Of a stretch of DNA of 64,000 bases, positions 16,991 to 25,493 are shown piece by piece (positions within the stretch are counted from its first letter, which is position 1; each line of letters starts with the position of its first letter). The translations under genes were made by a program, and so were the position numbers. The notes below the pieces were generated by a model. The model saw only the letters and a program-made list of their open reading frames with translations, ran no database searches and was not told the origin of the DNA. Source of the stretch: Arthrobacter liuii (GTDB lineage Bacteria; Actinomycetota; Actinomycetes; Actinomycetales; Micrococcaceae); NCBI RefSeq assembly GCF_014639275.1, contig NZ_BMFW01000002.1:124487-188486 (forward strand), read 5' to 3'.

Positions 16991-18187
16991 TTACGCCCTG
17001 CCCTTGAGGATCAGGTTCCAGTAGATCTTTGGAAACAGGTCCCGGTCCACCACCCAGGACAGCTTGCTCTCGTTCCAGGTGGGCACCCGCGGAATGGTGG
17101 GCATGGGCCGGTACCGGTCGTCGAATTCGGCGAACACCACGGTGTTCCGCGACACGGTGAACGGGCACACCGAGTAACCGTCATACTTGGCGCGCAGCGG
17201 CTTTCCTTTCCGGGCCGCCACCAGGTTCTTCGCCACGACCTTGGTCTGCTTTCGCAGGGACCCGCCGGACTTCGAGTTGGTGGTGCCGGCGGCGTCGCCC
17301 AGGGACCAGACGTTGGGGTACCGGAGATGCCGCAGCGTCTGCCGGTCCACCTCAACGAACCCGCCAGCGTCCCCGGCAGCCGGCAGGTCCGTGGCCTTGA
17401 GCCAGTCCGGGGCCGACTGCGGCGGGACGGCATTGAGGACGTCGTAGGTCAGGTCCTCGGTGGTGTGCGCGGCGTTGTCCCGGACGGTGGCCCTGCGGCC
17501 GGAAGGGCTCACAGCCACCAGTTCGCTGTTGGTCCGCAGCTCGATGCCGTACTCGGCGATCTTCCGGTCCAGTTCCCGGTCCACTTCCGGGACCCCGAAC
17601 ACCGTGGGGTAGGGCTGGACCATCACCACCCTGATCTTGTCCAGGACCCCTTGTCCGCGCCAATAGTCGCAGGCCAGATACATAGGTTTCTGAGCGGCGC
17701 CGCCGCACTTTATGGGCCCCGCCGGCATAGTGAATACGGCGGTTCCGGAGGTCATGGCGCTGAGCAGCGTCCAGGCTTTGGGGGCCAGGTCGAACTCGTA
17801 ATGGGACCCGCCGTAAGGCGAATGCACGGCTTCCGCAAGGCCCGGCACCGCGTCCCAGTCATACTGCAGCCCCGGGCACACCACCAGTTGGCCGTAGGCT
17901 ACGGTGGCCCCGGATTCCAGGGTGACGGTGTTGGCGTTCGCGTCCACGCCTGCGGCGGCATCCCGGATCCAGGTGACGCCCGGCGGTATGACCGACTGCT
18001 GCGGCCGGATAGCCTCCCGGGCCTCCGCCCGGCCGCCGGCGATATGCGAAAACAGCGGCTGGTAGAGGTGGTGGTCCCTGGGCTCGATCACGGCCACGTC
18101 CTTGACGCCATAGCGCTGCAGCCTTGCAGCCAGGGAGATGCCGGCATTGCCGCCGCCGATGATCAGCACCTCGTGCTGGGCAGCCAC
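16991..18187 (-). CDS. FAD-dependent oxidoreductase, sulfide:quinone reductase type (type II, SQOR-like)
   Basis: 398 residues. The N-terminal dinucleotide fold is HEVLIIGGGNAGISLAARL. Two regions match the redox-active cysteines of mitochondrial-type SQOR: PIKCGGAAQKPMYLACDYWR and YSVCPFTVSRNTVVFAEFDD. GDAAGTTNSKSGGSLRKQ is the C-terminal FAD motif. SQR oxidises sulfide at the membrane and passes electrons to quinone, usually forming persulfide. In an aerobic heterotroph the likely role is detoxification of sulfide from cysteine metabolism. It is preceded by the DUF2945 gene with a 4-bp gap. No persulfide dioxygenase or rhodanese is adjacent. Confidence 0.85.
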   Translation of the reverse strand: MAAQHEVLIIGGGNAGISLAARLQRYGVKDVAVIEPRDHHLYQPLFSHIAGGRAEAREAIRPQQSVIPPGVTWIRDAAAGVDANANTVTLESGATVAYGQLVVCPGLQYDWDAVPGLAEAVHSPYGGSHYEFDLAPKAWTLLSAMTSGTAVFTMPAGPIKCGGAAQKPMYLACDYWRGQGVLDKIRVVMVQPYPTVFGVPEVDRELDRKIAEYGIELRTNSELVAVSPSGRRATVRDNAAHTTEDLTYDVLNAVPPQSAPDWLKATDLPAAGDAGGFVEVDRQTLRHLRYPNVWSLGDAAGTTNSKSGGSLRKQTKVVAKNLVAARKGKPLRAKYDGYSVCPFTVSRNTVVFAEFDDRYRPMPTIPRVPTWNESKLSWVVDRDLFPKIYWNLILKGRA

Positions 18188-18191
18188 GGCG

Positions 18192-18398
18192 CTACTTCTT
18201 CTCGGTCAGAGCGGATGCCTTGTGCGCTGCACGGGCGCCGGTCTTGTCCGATTCCACCACGTACTGCGGCTCATCCCCACTGGCCCGGTGCGTGTTGCCG
18301 TCGAGTTCGAAGTCGCTGGTCTTCTTATCCACGATTTTGCCGCTTGTCTTGCCCTGCGAAGTGTTCCACTCCACGTGCGTTCCCTTGCTCAATGACAT
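18192..18398 (-). CDS. DUF2945 (Hva1/Tudor-like) small protein
   Basis: 68 residues, starting MSLSKGTHVEWNTSQGKT with GAGGAG upstream. The pattern G-T-x-V-x-W-x(3)-G-x(2)-G-x-I, then ELDGNTHRASGDEPQYVVES and a C-terminal AAHKASALTEK, is that of DUF2945 proteins, a small beta-barrel related to Tudor folds. Function is unknown in bacteria. It is the upstream partner of the SQR-type gene, so the two are probably co-expressed. Confidence 0.85.
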   Translation of the reverse strand: MSLSKGTHVEWNTSQGKTSGKIVDKKTSDFELDGNTHRASGDEPQYVVESDKTGARAAHKASALTEKK

Positions 18399-18479
18399 GC
18401 CTGCTCCTCTGGTGTCCCGTGCCGGAAAACAAGTGCCCCCCAATGGCAATGGTAAGCATGGTTAGCTTTCCCGGGTACT

Positions 18480-18821
18480 GGGCCGGCCCGGCCAGGACCG
18501 CCACCGGTGCCTGCAGCGTGGAAAGGACTGCCCGGCTGGCGGGTGAATTGAAGGCGCAGTTGGCCCACGCCTGGGCTGCCGGCGGGTACCAGGAATTCCC
18601 CTGACCTGGATCGGGCGACGGCGGAACGGGCCTGGTCCCGCGATCTCGATCCCGACGGCGCGGGTACTTGGTGCGACGGGCACGAGCCTGGCAACGTTTC
18701 GAAGGTAGCGCTCGGCATACCGGAGCACGATGTTCGCTCCCGCAGAGTGCCCGAGCACGCCGAGGCGCTCCTGGCCCAGGTCCAGCCGCAGCGACTCAAG
18801 ACGTTCGGCGAGGTTGTCGCA
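18480..18821 (-). pseudogene. Decayed alpha/beta-hydrolase fragment (proline iminopeptidase-like)
   Basis: Reading from 18821 downward, one frame gives CDNLAERLESLRLDLGQERL followed by GVLGHSAGANIVLRYAERY and APSTRAVGIE, an alpha/beta-hydrolase core with its nucleophile elbow GHSAG. After about 18600 the homologous reading continues in another frame (GNSWYPPAAQAWANCAFNSP, then APVAVLAGP). The 5' half is missing: the fragment begins just beyond the 3' end of the oligopeptidase gene at 18854. There is no start codon or ribosome site. It is thus truncated and frameshifted. Confidence 0.7.
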
Positions 18822-18853
18822 CCGGCAGGCCCCGCCACGCGCGGTGCCGTCCC

Positions 18854-21070
18854 TTACTTCAGGCCGGCGCCGGGAAGCAGCTCGGCGGCGCCCAGGGCAT
18901 CGGCGATGAACGCGTAGTCCCAGGCCCGTTCGCGCCACTGCACGTAACGCCCGGACGCACCGCCGTGGCCGCCGTCCATCTCGATCTTCATGACGATCGG
19001 TTCGGTTCCGGCGGTCTTGTTCCGGAGTTCCTGCACCCACTTGGCCGGCTCCACGTACAGGACCCGGGTGTCGTTGAAGGACGTTACGGCGGCGATCTTG
19101 GGGTACGCCACCTGCCGGACGTTCTCGTAGGGGGAGTAGGACTTCATGTAGGCGTAGGCCTGGGGGTCCGTGATGGGGTTGCCCCACTCCTCCCATTCCA
19201 GGGCGGACAAGGGCAGGTCCGGGTCCAGGATGCTGGTGAGCGGGTCCACGAACGGCACCTGCGCCACAATGGCCGCGTACTTCTCCGGCGCCATGTTGGC
19301 CACGGCGCCCATCAGGAGTCCGCCGGCAGAGCCGCCCAGGGCCGCGATGCGGTCTGGATCCACCCACCCGGACTTCGCAAGCCAGTCAGTGGCGTCGACG
19401 AAGTCGGTGAAGGTGTTCTTCTTGGTGAGTTTCTTGCCGTCCTCGTACCAGTGCCGGCCCAGTTCGCCGCCGCCGCGGATGTGGGCGATCACGAACACCA
19501 CGCCACGGTCCAGCAGTGACAGCCGCGCGATGCCAAAGCCCGGATCCATGCTCATCTCATAGGAGCCGTACCCGTACACCAGGCCCGCCGCCGTCGAATC
19601 CTGCCTGACAGCCTTGTGCCGCAGGACCGAAAGCGGGATGCGCGTGCCGTCGCCGGCGGTGGCCCATTCCCTGGTGGCGACGTAGTCGCTGCCGTCGTAG
19701 CCGCCCAGCACCGGGCTTTCCTTGCGCAGCAGCAGCTCGCCGGCGGGTTGTTCCGGAGTGGGCAGGACAAAGTCGTAGATGCGCGACGGCGTGAAGTAGG
19801 ACGTGTAGCCCAGCCGGATCACGGGGGCTTCGTAGTCGGAGCCGCCCACACCGGCCGTGTACAGCTCCTCGTCGAACGCCGGTTCAACGGGGGCCTGCTG
19901 CGCGGGCGTGCCCAATCCGGCCAGCCCGAGCACCTGGACACGTTCGATGGTGTCCTTGCGGATGGACACGATCAGGTGCGTGGCGGTGACGCCTGCGCCG
20001 TTGACCCGGACGTCGTCGGAATGTTCGACGACGGTCTGCCAGGTTTGCTGGGCCTGCGGCTTTTCCAGCTCGGCCGGGTCCGCCAGGGAGACCATGGAGT
20101 TGATGGCGGCCCGGTTGTGAGTGAGCAGGATTTTCTCCTTGCCCCCGAGCAGGAAGGGCTCTGCCTCGTATAGGACCCGCTCGTTGCGGGAGATCACCGT
20201 GGTCAACGCTTGCGCGGGGTCGTCGAAGCGCAGCAGCCTGGTTTCGCTGTACTCGGAACATCCGATGCCCAGCACCAGGTGGCGACGGTCGGCGGAGAGT
20301 TCGAAACCCAGCCACATGGCGGCGTCGTCCTCCTGGTACAACACCACGTCGTCGGCCACGGGTGTGCCCAGGACATGCGCCTTCACCTGGTAGGGGCGCC
20401 AGGACTCGTCCACCACCGTGTAGAACAGGCGCGTGCCGTCCGGGGAGAACGCAACGCCGTAGAAGATGTTCTCGATGACGTCCGGCAGCAGTTCCCCGGC
20501 GCGGAGGTCCTTGATCCGGAGCGTGAAGCGTTCGTCGCCGGAGTTGTCCACGGCATAGGCGTAGAGGCGGCCGTCAACGGTGACTGCGGTGCCGCCCACG
20601 GAAAAGAACGGCTTGCCTTCAGCCTCCATGTTGCCGTCCAGCAGGATCTCCTCGCCGGGGATCCCCACCCCGGGCTCCACGGCCGGCGGAGTCCAGTCGG
20701 CCACTGTGCTCCCGCTGTCCTGCGCCTTGACCCGGCAGTGGATGCCGTACTCCTTGCCCTCGGCCGAACGGCTGAAGTACCACCAGCCGTCCTTGCGGTG
20801 CGGGACGGACAGGTCGGTTTCCTGGGTGCGCCCCTTGATCTCCTGGAAAATGGCTTCGCGGAGGGGCTCCTGGTGCGCAGTGACGGCTTCCTGGTACGCG
20901 TTTTCGGCGCGCAGGTGCGCCACGACCTCGGGCGATTCCTTGTCCCGCAGCCATTCGTAGTTGTCCACGAACGTCTCCCCGTGGTGGGTGCGTTCGGTGG
21001 GGATCTTCTTGGCAACCGGGGGCGCCGGGACAGCGGTGCCGGTGGAATCCTGCAGGGAAGTGGAGGTCAT
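18854..21070 (-). CDS. ptrB: Oligopeptidase B-type S9 serine peptidase
   Basis: 738 residues, typical length. An N-terminal beta-propeller (to about residue 430) gates a C-terminal alpha/beta-hydrolase peptidase. The catalytic triad is visible: Ser in ALGGSAGGLLMGAVANM, Asp in SFNDTRVLYVEPAKW and His in EMDGGHGGASGRY. YGSYEMSMDPGF and AHIRGGGELGRHWYEDGKK are family blocks. Oligopeptidase B cleaves small peptides after Arg or Lys in the cytoplasm. No signal peptide. It appears monocistronic. Confidence 0.93.
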   Translation of the reverse strand: MTSTSLQDSTGTAVPAPPVAKKIPTERTHHGETFVDNYEWLRDKESPEVVAHLRAENAYQEAVTAHQEPLREAIFQEIKGRTQETDLSVPHRKDGWWYFSRSAEGKEYGIHCRVKAQDSGSTVADWTPPAVEPGVGIPGEEILLDGNMEAEGKPFFSVGGTAVTVDGRLYAYAVDNSGDERFTLRIKDLRAGELLPDVIENIFYGVAFSPDGTRLFYTVVDESWRPYQVKAHVLGTPVADDVVLYQEDDAAMWLGFELSADRRHLVLGIGCSEYSETRLLRFDDPAQALTTVISRNERVLYEAEPFLLGGKEKILLTHNRAAINSMVSLADPAELEKPQAQQTWQTVVEHSDDVRVNGAGVTATHLIVSIRKDTIERVQVLGLAGLGTPAQQAPVEPAFDEELYTAGVGGSDYEAPVIRLGYTSYFTPSRIYDFVLPTPEQPAGELLLRKESPVLGGYDGSDYVATREWATAGDGTRIPLSVLRHKAVRQDSTAAGLVYGYGSYEMSMDPGFGIARLSLLDRGVVFVIAHIRGGGELGRHWYEDGKKLTKKNTFTDFVDATDWLAKSGWVDPDRIAALGGSAGGLLMGAVANMAPEKYAAIVAQVPFVDPLTSILDPDLPLSALEWEEWGNPITDPQAYAYMKSYSPYENVRQVAYPKIAAVTSFNDTRVLYVEPAKWVQELRNKTAGTEPIVMKIEMDGGHGGASGRYVQWRERAWDYAFIADALGAAELLPGAGLK

Positions 21071-21216
21071 GGATTCAATATATCGACCACCGCAGACAAG
21101 TCGGCAGGGCGTTCGCTACCGGGGGAGAAAGGACATCCGGAAAGGGGCCAAAGACTCTGGGTCCTGCCCGCGGCCCCCGGCAGGCTGGAAGGGCACTGCA
21201 AGGAAAAGGAGAAGCC

Positions 21217-21780
21217 ATGACCCTCGAACCAGGACCGGCTCCCCGGGCCAAGGCATGGCTGGCGGTGGCCAGGTGCGTGGGAACGTCCTGCGCCATGCTT
21301 GCCCGCAGGCAGGTGCACCTTCCGAAGGGGAACGTGGGCCGGGTGCTGCGCTTCGCCGACGGAAGCACGTCGCGGGTCTATCGGGAGACCGCCGTCGACC
21401 GCCAAGCAGGCGAACCCTGCGTCCTGGTGGTGGCGTTCACGCTGCGCTTGGTGCGGGGCAGGGCACACCGCCTTTTCGAGGTGGAAAGCCTGCTGAACAC
21501 TCCGCTGTTCGTGGGTTTCCCGGGCTTTGTTTCCAAGCTCTGGTGTGCCCATGACACCTTCGGTGCCTACCGCGGCCTGTATGAGTGGGACGGCGCCGAA
21601 CGGGCCCGCACGTACGCTGCAGCCCTCTGGCGGATCCTGGAACTGGTCAGCGTCCCCGGTTCGATCAGCTACAAGGTACTTCCCGGGCTGCGCCGCGACG
21701 AGGTGCTCGCCAACCCTGCCAGGATGCAGGCAGCAGCCCAGCCCGACCACGCCTGGTGGCGGCTCCTCGCCGAGGCCTGA
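21217..21780 (+). CDS. Conserved hypothetical protein, possible dimeric alpha/beta-barrel fold
   Basis: 187 residues with AAGGAG before the ATG. The middle reads LVVAFTLRLVRGRAHRLFEV, then GFPGFVSKLWCAHDTFGAYR and GLYEWDGAERARTYAAALWR. The order 'hydrophobic strand, GF.SKLW, Y.G.Y.WD, helix' resembles antibiotic-biosynthesis monooxygenase/YdhR-like ferredoxin folds, but I cannot assign a family with confidence. It ends 13 bp before a flavin monooxygenase gene, so the two are likely one transcript and may act together. Confidence 0.75.
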   Translation: MTLEPGPAPRAKAWLAVARCVGTSCAMLARRQVHLPKGNVGRVLRFADGSTSRVYRETAVDRQAGEPCVLVVAFTLRLVRGRAHRLFEVESLLNTPLFVGFPGFVSKLWCAHDTFGAYRGLYEWDGAERARTYAAALWRILELVSVPGSISYKVLPGLRRDEVLANPARMQAAAQPDHAWWRLLAEA

Positions 21781-21793
21781 CGGCATAGCGGGA

Positions 21794-23404
21794 ATGGCAG
21801 GCGGGCAAGGTACGACGGCGGACACCGACGTTTTGGTGGTGGGCGCAGGTCCCGCAGGGCTCACCACCGCCCTCCAGGCCCATGCGCATGGCGCCACCGT
21901 CCGGGTGGTGGACCGGCGCGGGCAACGGATCCGACCGTCCCGTGCCATGATGCTGCACGCACGGGCCCTGGAGGGCCTCCGCCCGCTTGGCGTGACCGAC
22001 GAACTGCTGGACCGTGCCGACACAACTCCCCAAGCGCGGATCCACCTGGGCCCGCGGGTGGTTGAAGCCCGGCTGGGCCACGCAATCCTCCCGGACACCG
22101 CCTTCCCGCATCTGACCCTGGTCCGGCAGGCCGACGTCGAGGACGTGCTCTGGCAGGAACTGCAGGCCAAGGGGGTGCCGGTGGACTGGGGCGTGGAGTT
22201 CCGCGGGCTCGGAACGGAAGCCAGCGGATCGCCAGGACTCCACGGGGGCCTGGTCCACGCGGAGCTGCACGCAAGCAGCAGTGGACATGGGCTCCACGTG
22301 TCCCGGTTCCTGGTCGGCTGCGACGGCCAGGCCAGCACGGTTCGCGGCTTCACCGGCGCACAGTGGCGCGGCGGGCCCTACCGGGTGGAGACGGTCCTGG
22401 CCGACGTTGAACTGGATGGAACACTCGACCCCGGCCTGCTGCACGTCGCGGTCGGTGGCACGGGGCTGGCCTTCCTCTTCGCGCTGGGTGAGGGGGCTAC
22501 CTGGCGCATGCTGGCCACCCGCCCGGCGGTGCCGCACCCCGGCGCCCGCTTCGGCCAGCTGGGCCCCTCCGTTCCGCCGGAGGAGGTGGCGCGCCTGCTG
22601 ACGGAGGCCGGGCTGGACGCTGCTGTCCGGGAGGTGCGCTGGTCCGCGCAGGTCCCCCTGCAGCACCGCGTGGCCAGTACCTTCGGGAGCGATCCCGTCT
22701 TCCTGGCCGGTGACGCCGCCCACGCCCACTCTCCCGCCGGCGGACAGGGCATGAACAACGGCGTCCTCGACGCCCTCAACCTGGGCTGGAAGCTCGGCTT
22801 TGCCTCGACGGCAGGCAGGCGCCTCCCCGAACTGCTGGAAAGTTACGGGCAGGAGCGGCGACCCGCGGCCCGGCAGGTGCTTGCGCTGACGCACGTCATC
22901 TTCTTCGGCGAAGCTTCACCGCATCCGGCGGCCCGCCTGGCCCGGAACGTCTTGCCCGCGGTTGCCCCGGTCCTCCCGCTGCTGCTCCGCCGGCAGTGGC
23001 TCACCTCCAAGGGCATCAGGCTGCTGGCCCAGCCGTTCGTGCGGTACCGGGACAGTGCCATTTCCCGTGACTGCCCGCCCAGGGCCGGGAAGTGGCCGCG
23101 GCCCGGGGAGCGGCTGCCGGATGCGCCGGTTGCCGTCGACGGACGGGCGGCCCGCCTCCACGAACTGACTGCCGCACCAGGGATCCACCTTTTGCTGGAG
23201 CGCGACGCCGGCACGGGCGCCGTGGGTGCCGGTCCCGCCCTGGCCAATCAGGGTCCGCTGCTCCATGTCCACCGTCTCACCAGCCATCCCGGCCGGGGTG
23301 TGGTTGCGGTCCGCCCGGATGGGTACGTGGGTTTCCGCTCCAGCGGGGAAGACCCCGCCGGGCTGCGCGACTGGCTGCGGCTGGTGGGCGCAGTCCGGGA
23401 CTGA
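21794..23404 (+). CDS. FAD-dependent aromatic monooxygenase (PheA/TfdB/UbiH superfamily)
   Basis: 536 residues from the ATG at 21794. It has the three fingerprints of group A flavin hydroxylases: TDVLVVGAGPAGLTTALQAH (FAD ADP), SRFLVGCDGQASTVR (DG motif) and VFLAGDAAHAHSPAGGQGMN (GD motif) followed by NNGVLDALNLGWKL. The C-terminal region has a thioredoxin-like tail as in PheA/TfdB or polyketide hydroxylases. The family hydroxylates phenolic or polyketide rings with NAD(P)H and O2. The ribosome site is weak, consistent with coupling to the upstream gene. Substrate unknown. Confidence 0.87.
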   Translation: MAGGQGTTADTDVLVVGAGPAGLTTALQAHAHGATVRVVDRRGQRIRPSRAMMLHARALEGLRPLGVTDELLDRADTTPQARIHLGPRVVEARLGHAILPDTAFPHLTLVRQADVEDVLWQELQAKGVPVDWGVEFRGLGTEASGSPGLHGGLVHAELHASSSGHGLHVSRFLVGCDGQASTVRGFTGAQWRGGPYRVETVLADVELDGTLDPGLLHVAVGGTGLAFLFALGEGATWRMLATRPAVPHPGARFGQLGPSVPPEEVARLLTEAGLDAAVREVRWSAQVPLQHRVASTFGSDPVFLAGDAAHAHSPAGGQGMNNGVLDALNLGWKLGFASTAGRRLPELLESYGQERRPAARQVLALTHVIFFGEASPHPAARLARNVLPAVAPVLPLLLRRQWLTSKGIRLLAQPFVRYRDSAISRDCPPRAGKWPRPGERLPDAPVAVDGRAARLHELTAAPGIHLLLERDAGTGAVGAGPALANQGPLLHVHRLTSHPGRGVVAVRPDGYVGFRSSGEDPAGLRDWLRLVGAVRD

Positions 23405-23496
23405 ACGGTCCGGAAGCCGAGGGTAGTTGCCGGAGGACTGCAGGCGTATCCTGTTCAGTTCAAGGCACATCCGCCCAGTGTGAGAGGGGAAGTTCC

Positions 23497-23694
23497 ATGA
23501 CCATCCCGCCAATCCACGAACCTGAGCCGTTTCCGCCCCAACCCGGGCCCGAGCCCACCTCCCCGGACCCTACCCAGCCGCGTCCGCCGGGGCCGCCGTC
23601 GCCGAACCCCTTCCCCGCACCCACGCCGCCGGGCCCGCTGCCCGTCCCGGACCCCGGCCCCGCACCGCTTCGTCCCGACCCCACCAGGGACTGA
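23497..23694 (+). CDS. Proline-rich 65-residue peptide
   Basis: 65 residues, preceded by GAGGGGA. Almost half of the residues are Pro, in a PxP pattern broken by Glu, Asp, Thr and Phe (for example MTIPPIHEPEPFPPQPGPEP). There is no signal sequence, Cys or hydrophobic segment. It could form a polyproline II rod. No family is recognised; translation is supported by the ribosome site, by a start followed by a non-random composition, and by the terminator hairpin 24 bp beyond the stop codon. Confidence 0.55.
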   Translation: MTIPPIHEPEPFPPQPGPEPTSPDPTQPRPPGPPSPNPFPAPTPPGPLPVPDPGPAPLRPDPTRD

Positions 23695-23718
23695 CCACAG
23701 CGCCAGGAAAGACTCCGG

Positions 23719-23764
23719 AAGGGGCCCCACGCACGGTCGGAAGCCGTGCCGGAGGGGCCCCTTT
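23719..23764 (+). terminator. Compound hairpin terminator
   Basis: AAGGGGCCCC and GGGGCCCCTT close a 10-bp outer stem around a smaller GCACGG/CCGTGC hairpin, followed by TTT, downstream of the proline-rich gene. Confidence 0.75.
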
Positions 23765-23933
23765 CCTGCGCCGGTGCGCCGCGGGAAACCGCGGGTGGAA
23801 AAGCCTCAAAAGGTTCCGGAAAACCGTACCGGAGACCCTTGAAGACCTCCCTCTTCGGTGCTAAGAAATCTATATCAGCCAATACAGATCGGCTGTGGTG
23901 GTGAGTGGAGCACTTCTTAGGAGGAGGCAAGCC

Positions 23934-24356
23934 ATGTTGATGCGAACCGATCCGTTCCGCGAGCTGGACAGGCTGGCCCAGCAGGTCCTCGGAACGCCTG
24001 CGCGCCCGGCGGCGATGCCAATGGACGCGTGGCGTGAGGGCCAGGAATTCGTTGTGGCCTTTGACTTGCCCGGCGTCACGGTGGACTCGGTGGAGCTTGA
24101 TGTTGAGCGGAATGTCCTGACGGTGCGGGCCGAACGACCCGACCCCGTGGGCAGGGATACCGAACTGATTGCCGCTGAGCGGCCGTGCGGGGTCTTCAGC
24201 CGCCAGTTGATCCTTGGCGACACATTGGATACCGATCACGTGAAGGCCAGCTACGACGCCGGCGTCCTGACGTTGCGGATCCCGGTTGCCGAAAAGGCCA
24301 AGCCGCGCAAAATCGAGATTGAAACGAAGGGGGCACGGCAGGAGATTTCCGCCTAG
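23934..24356 (+). CDS. Hsp20/alpha-crystallin small heat-shock protein
   Basis: 140 residues from the ATG at 23934, which follows TAGGAGGAGG. The alpha-crystallin domain is intact: [30 protein letters not shown] and the C-terminal [20 protein letters not shown] with the conserved G-x-L and I-P. It is a holdase chaperone that oligomerises and binds unfolding proteins. Upstream, GAAGA and TCTTC form an inverted repeat (23841-23856), but I see no canonical HspR site, so heat control cannot be assigned. Confidence 0.93.
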   Translation: MLMRTDPFRELDRLAQQVLGTPARPAAMPMDAWREGQEFVVAFDLPGVTVDSVELDVERNVLTVRAERPDPVGRDTELIAAERPCGVFSRQLILGDTLDTDHVKASYDAGVLTLRIPVAEKAKPRKIEIETKGARQEISA

Positions 24357-24497
24357 GAGCAGGATCCCGCGCAGGGGTCCGGCAGGCTCGGGAGGCGGGC
24401 AAATCTGTTGACTGCCTATAGGGGCGAATCGCCATTCTGTGCACGCCACAGCGCCAGACAGCGCATCGGCAGCTTAGGCCTTAACCTCCCGACACGG

Positions 24498-24523
24498 TGG
24501 CCCCCGGCTTCGGCCGGGGGCCA
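24498..24523 (-). terminator. Hairpin terminator with TTCG loop
   Basis: An 11-bp stem (TGGCCCCCGGC/GCCGGGGGCCA) with a 4-nt TTCG loop read on the plus strand lies downstream of the NnrD-type gene. Confidence 0.75.
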
Positions 24524-24557
24524 TCCACGCGTTGGGTACTGGACGGCTGCAAGAGGG

Positions 24558-25493
24558 TCAGGTGCCCAGTTCCAGCATCAGCGCGGGCAGTTCGTCGGCA
24601 AGTTCGCGGGCCAGGAACCCCAGCGGCCCCAGCCTGCTGGCCAGCCGGTCCGCCGCGGCTGCATGCATGTGCGTGCCCCAGCAGGCCGCCTGGGTGCTGC
24701 TGGTTCCCCGGGCGCGGAGCCCGGCAATGGCTCCGGCCAGCACATCCCCGCTGCCGGAGGTCCCCAGCCCGCCGTGCCCGGTGGTGATCTCCCACAGTTC
24801 CGGCACGTCAGGGTCCAGTCCGGGCGGCTGGCTGATCAGCCCCTGGCAGCTTACGACGGCATCGAACCTGGCAGAGATCTCGGCGAGGTCTTTTCCGAGG
24901 TTGTCCACGTCCCGCTCGAGCAGGATCGCTGCCTCCGTGGCGTTCGGGGTGAGGATGAGCCGGCCGCGCCAGGGGCCCAGCTGGTCCTCCAGCGGCACCA
25001 GCGCGCCCAGGGCGTAGGCGTCGAGGACGACGGCGGGACCTCCCGCCCCGCCACGGCCACCACCCGAACCATCGTCGTTGCCGGCCTCGCGCGTGAGCAT
25101 CGCCGCCATCAGTTCACCGGCCAGGTCCGGGTCGTCGAGCCCGGGTCCCACCAGGAGGGTGTCCGCACCGTCCAGGTAGGAGGAAATCCTGTCCAGGTCC
25201 GGCATGACGGAGCCTTCGGGAGTTTCGGGGAGCCCGATGGAACCGCACTCGGGCATCGCCACCCCCAGCTGCACGGCCACCGACTCCGCTACCGCCAATG
25301 TGAGTTTCCCGGCCCCGGCCCGCAGGGCCGACACTCCGGCCAGCAGTGCGGCGCCGGGGGTGGACCGGGCGCCGCCCACCACCAGCACGGACCCGCGGGA
25401 ATACTTGTCTTCGCCCGGCGCCGGCAGCGGCCACTCCCGCAGGAGCGATGGCGTCACCAAGGTGGCGCCTGCGGAATCACCGCGGCCGGACAC
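24558..25493 (-). CDS. nnrD: ADP-dependent NAD(P)H-hydrate dehydratase (NnrD)
   Basis: 311 residues from the GTG at 25493, which has CGGGAG at good spacing; an ATG at 25508 without a ribosome site is the alternative. Ribokinase-fold motifs: SRGSVLVVGGARSTPGAALL, LVGPGLDD, ILTPNATEA and the catalytic GTSGSGDVLAGAIAGL. It repairs hydrated NAD(P)H using ADP. A Gly/Asp-rich loop (NDDGSGGGRGGAGG) interrupts the mid-domain. Only the dehydratase domain is present; the epimerase must be encoded elsewhere. Its 5' end overlaps the preceding phosphatase gene, so the two are coupled. Confidence 0.88.
   Translation of the reverse strand: MSGRGDSAGATLVTPSLLREWPLPAPGEDKYSRGSVLVVGGARSTPGAALLAGVSALRAGAGKLTLAVAESVAVQLGVAMPECGSIGLPETPEGSVMPDLDRISSYLDGADTLLVGPGLDDPDLAGELMAAMLTREAGNDDGSGGGRGGAGGPAVVLDAYALGALVPLEDQLGPWRGRLILTPNATEAAILLERDVDNLGKDLAEISARFDAVVSCQGLISQPPGLDPDVPELWEITTGHGGLGTSGSGDVLAGAIAGLRARGTSSTQAACWGTHMHAAAADRLASRLGPLGFLARELADELPALMLELGT

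Noticed and set aside
23841..23856. HspR-type heat-shock operator before hsp20
   Set aside because: Only GAAGA and TCTTC with a 6-bp gap; the expected CTTGAGT-N7-ACTCAAG pattern is absent.
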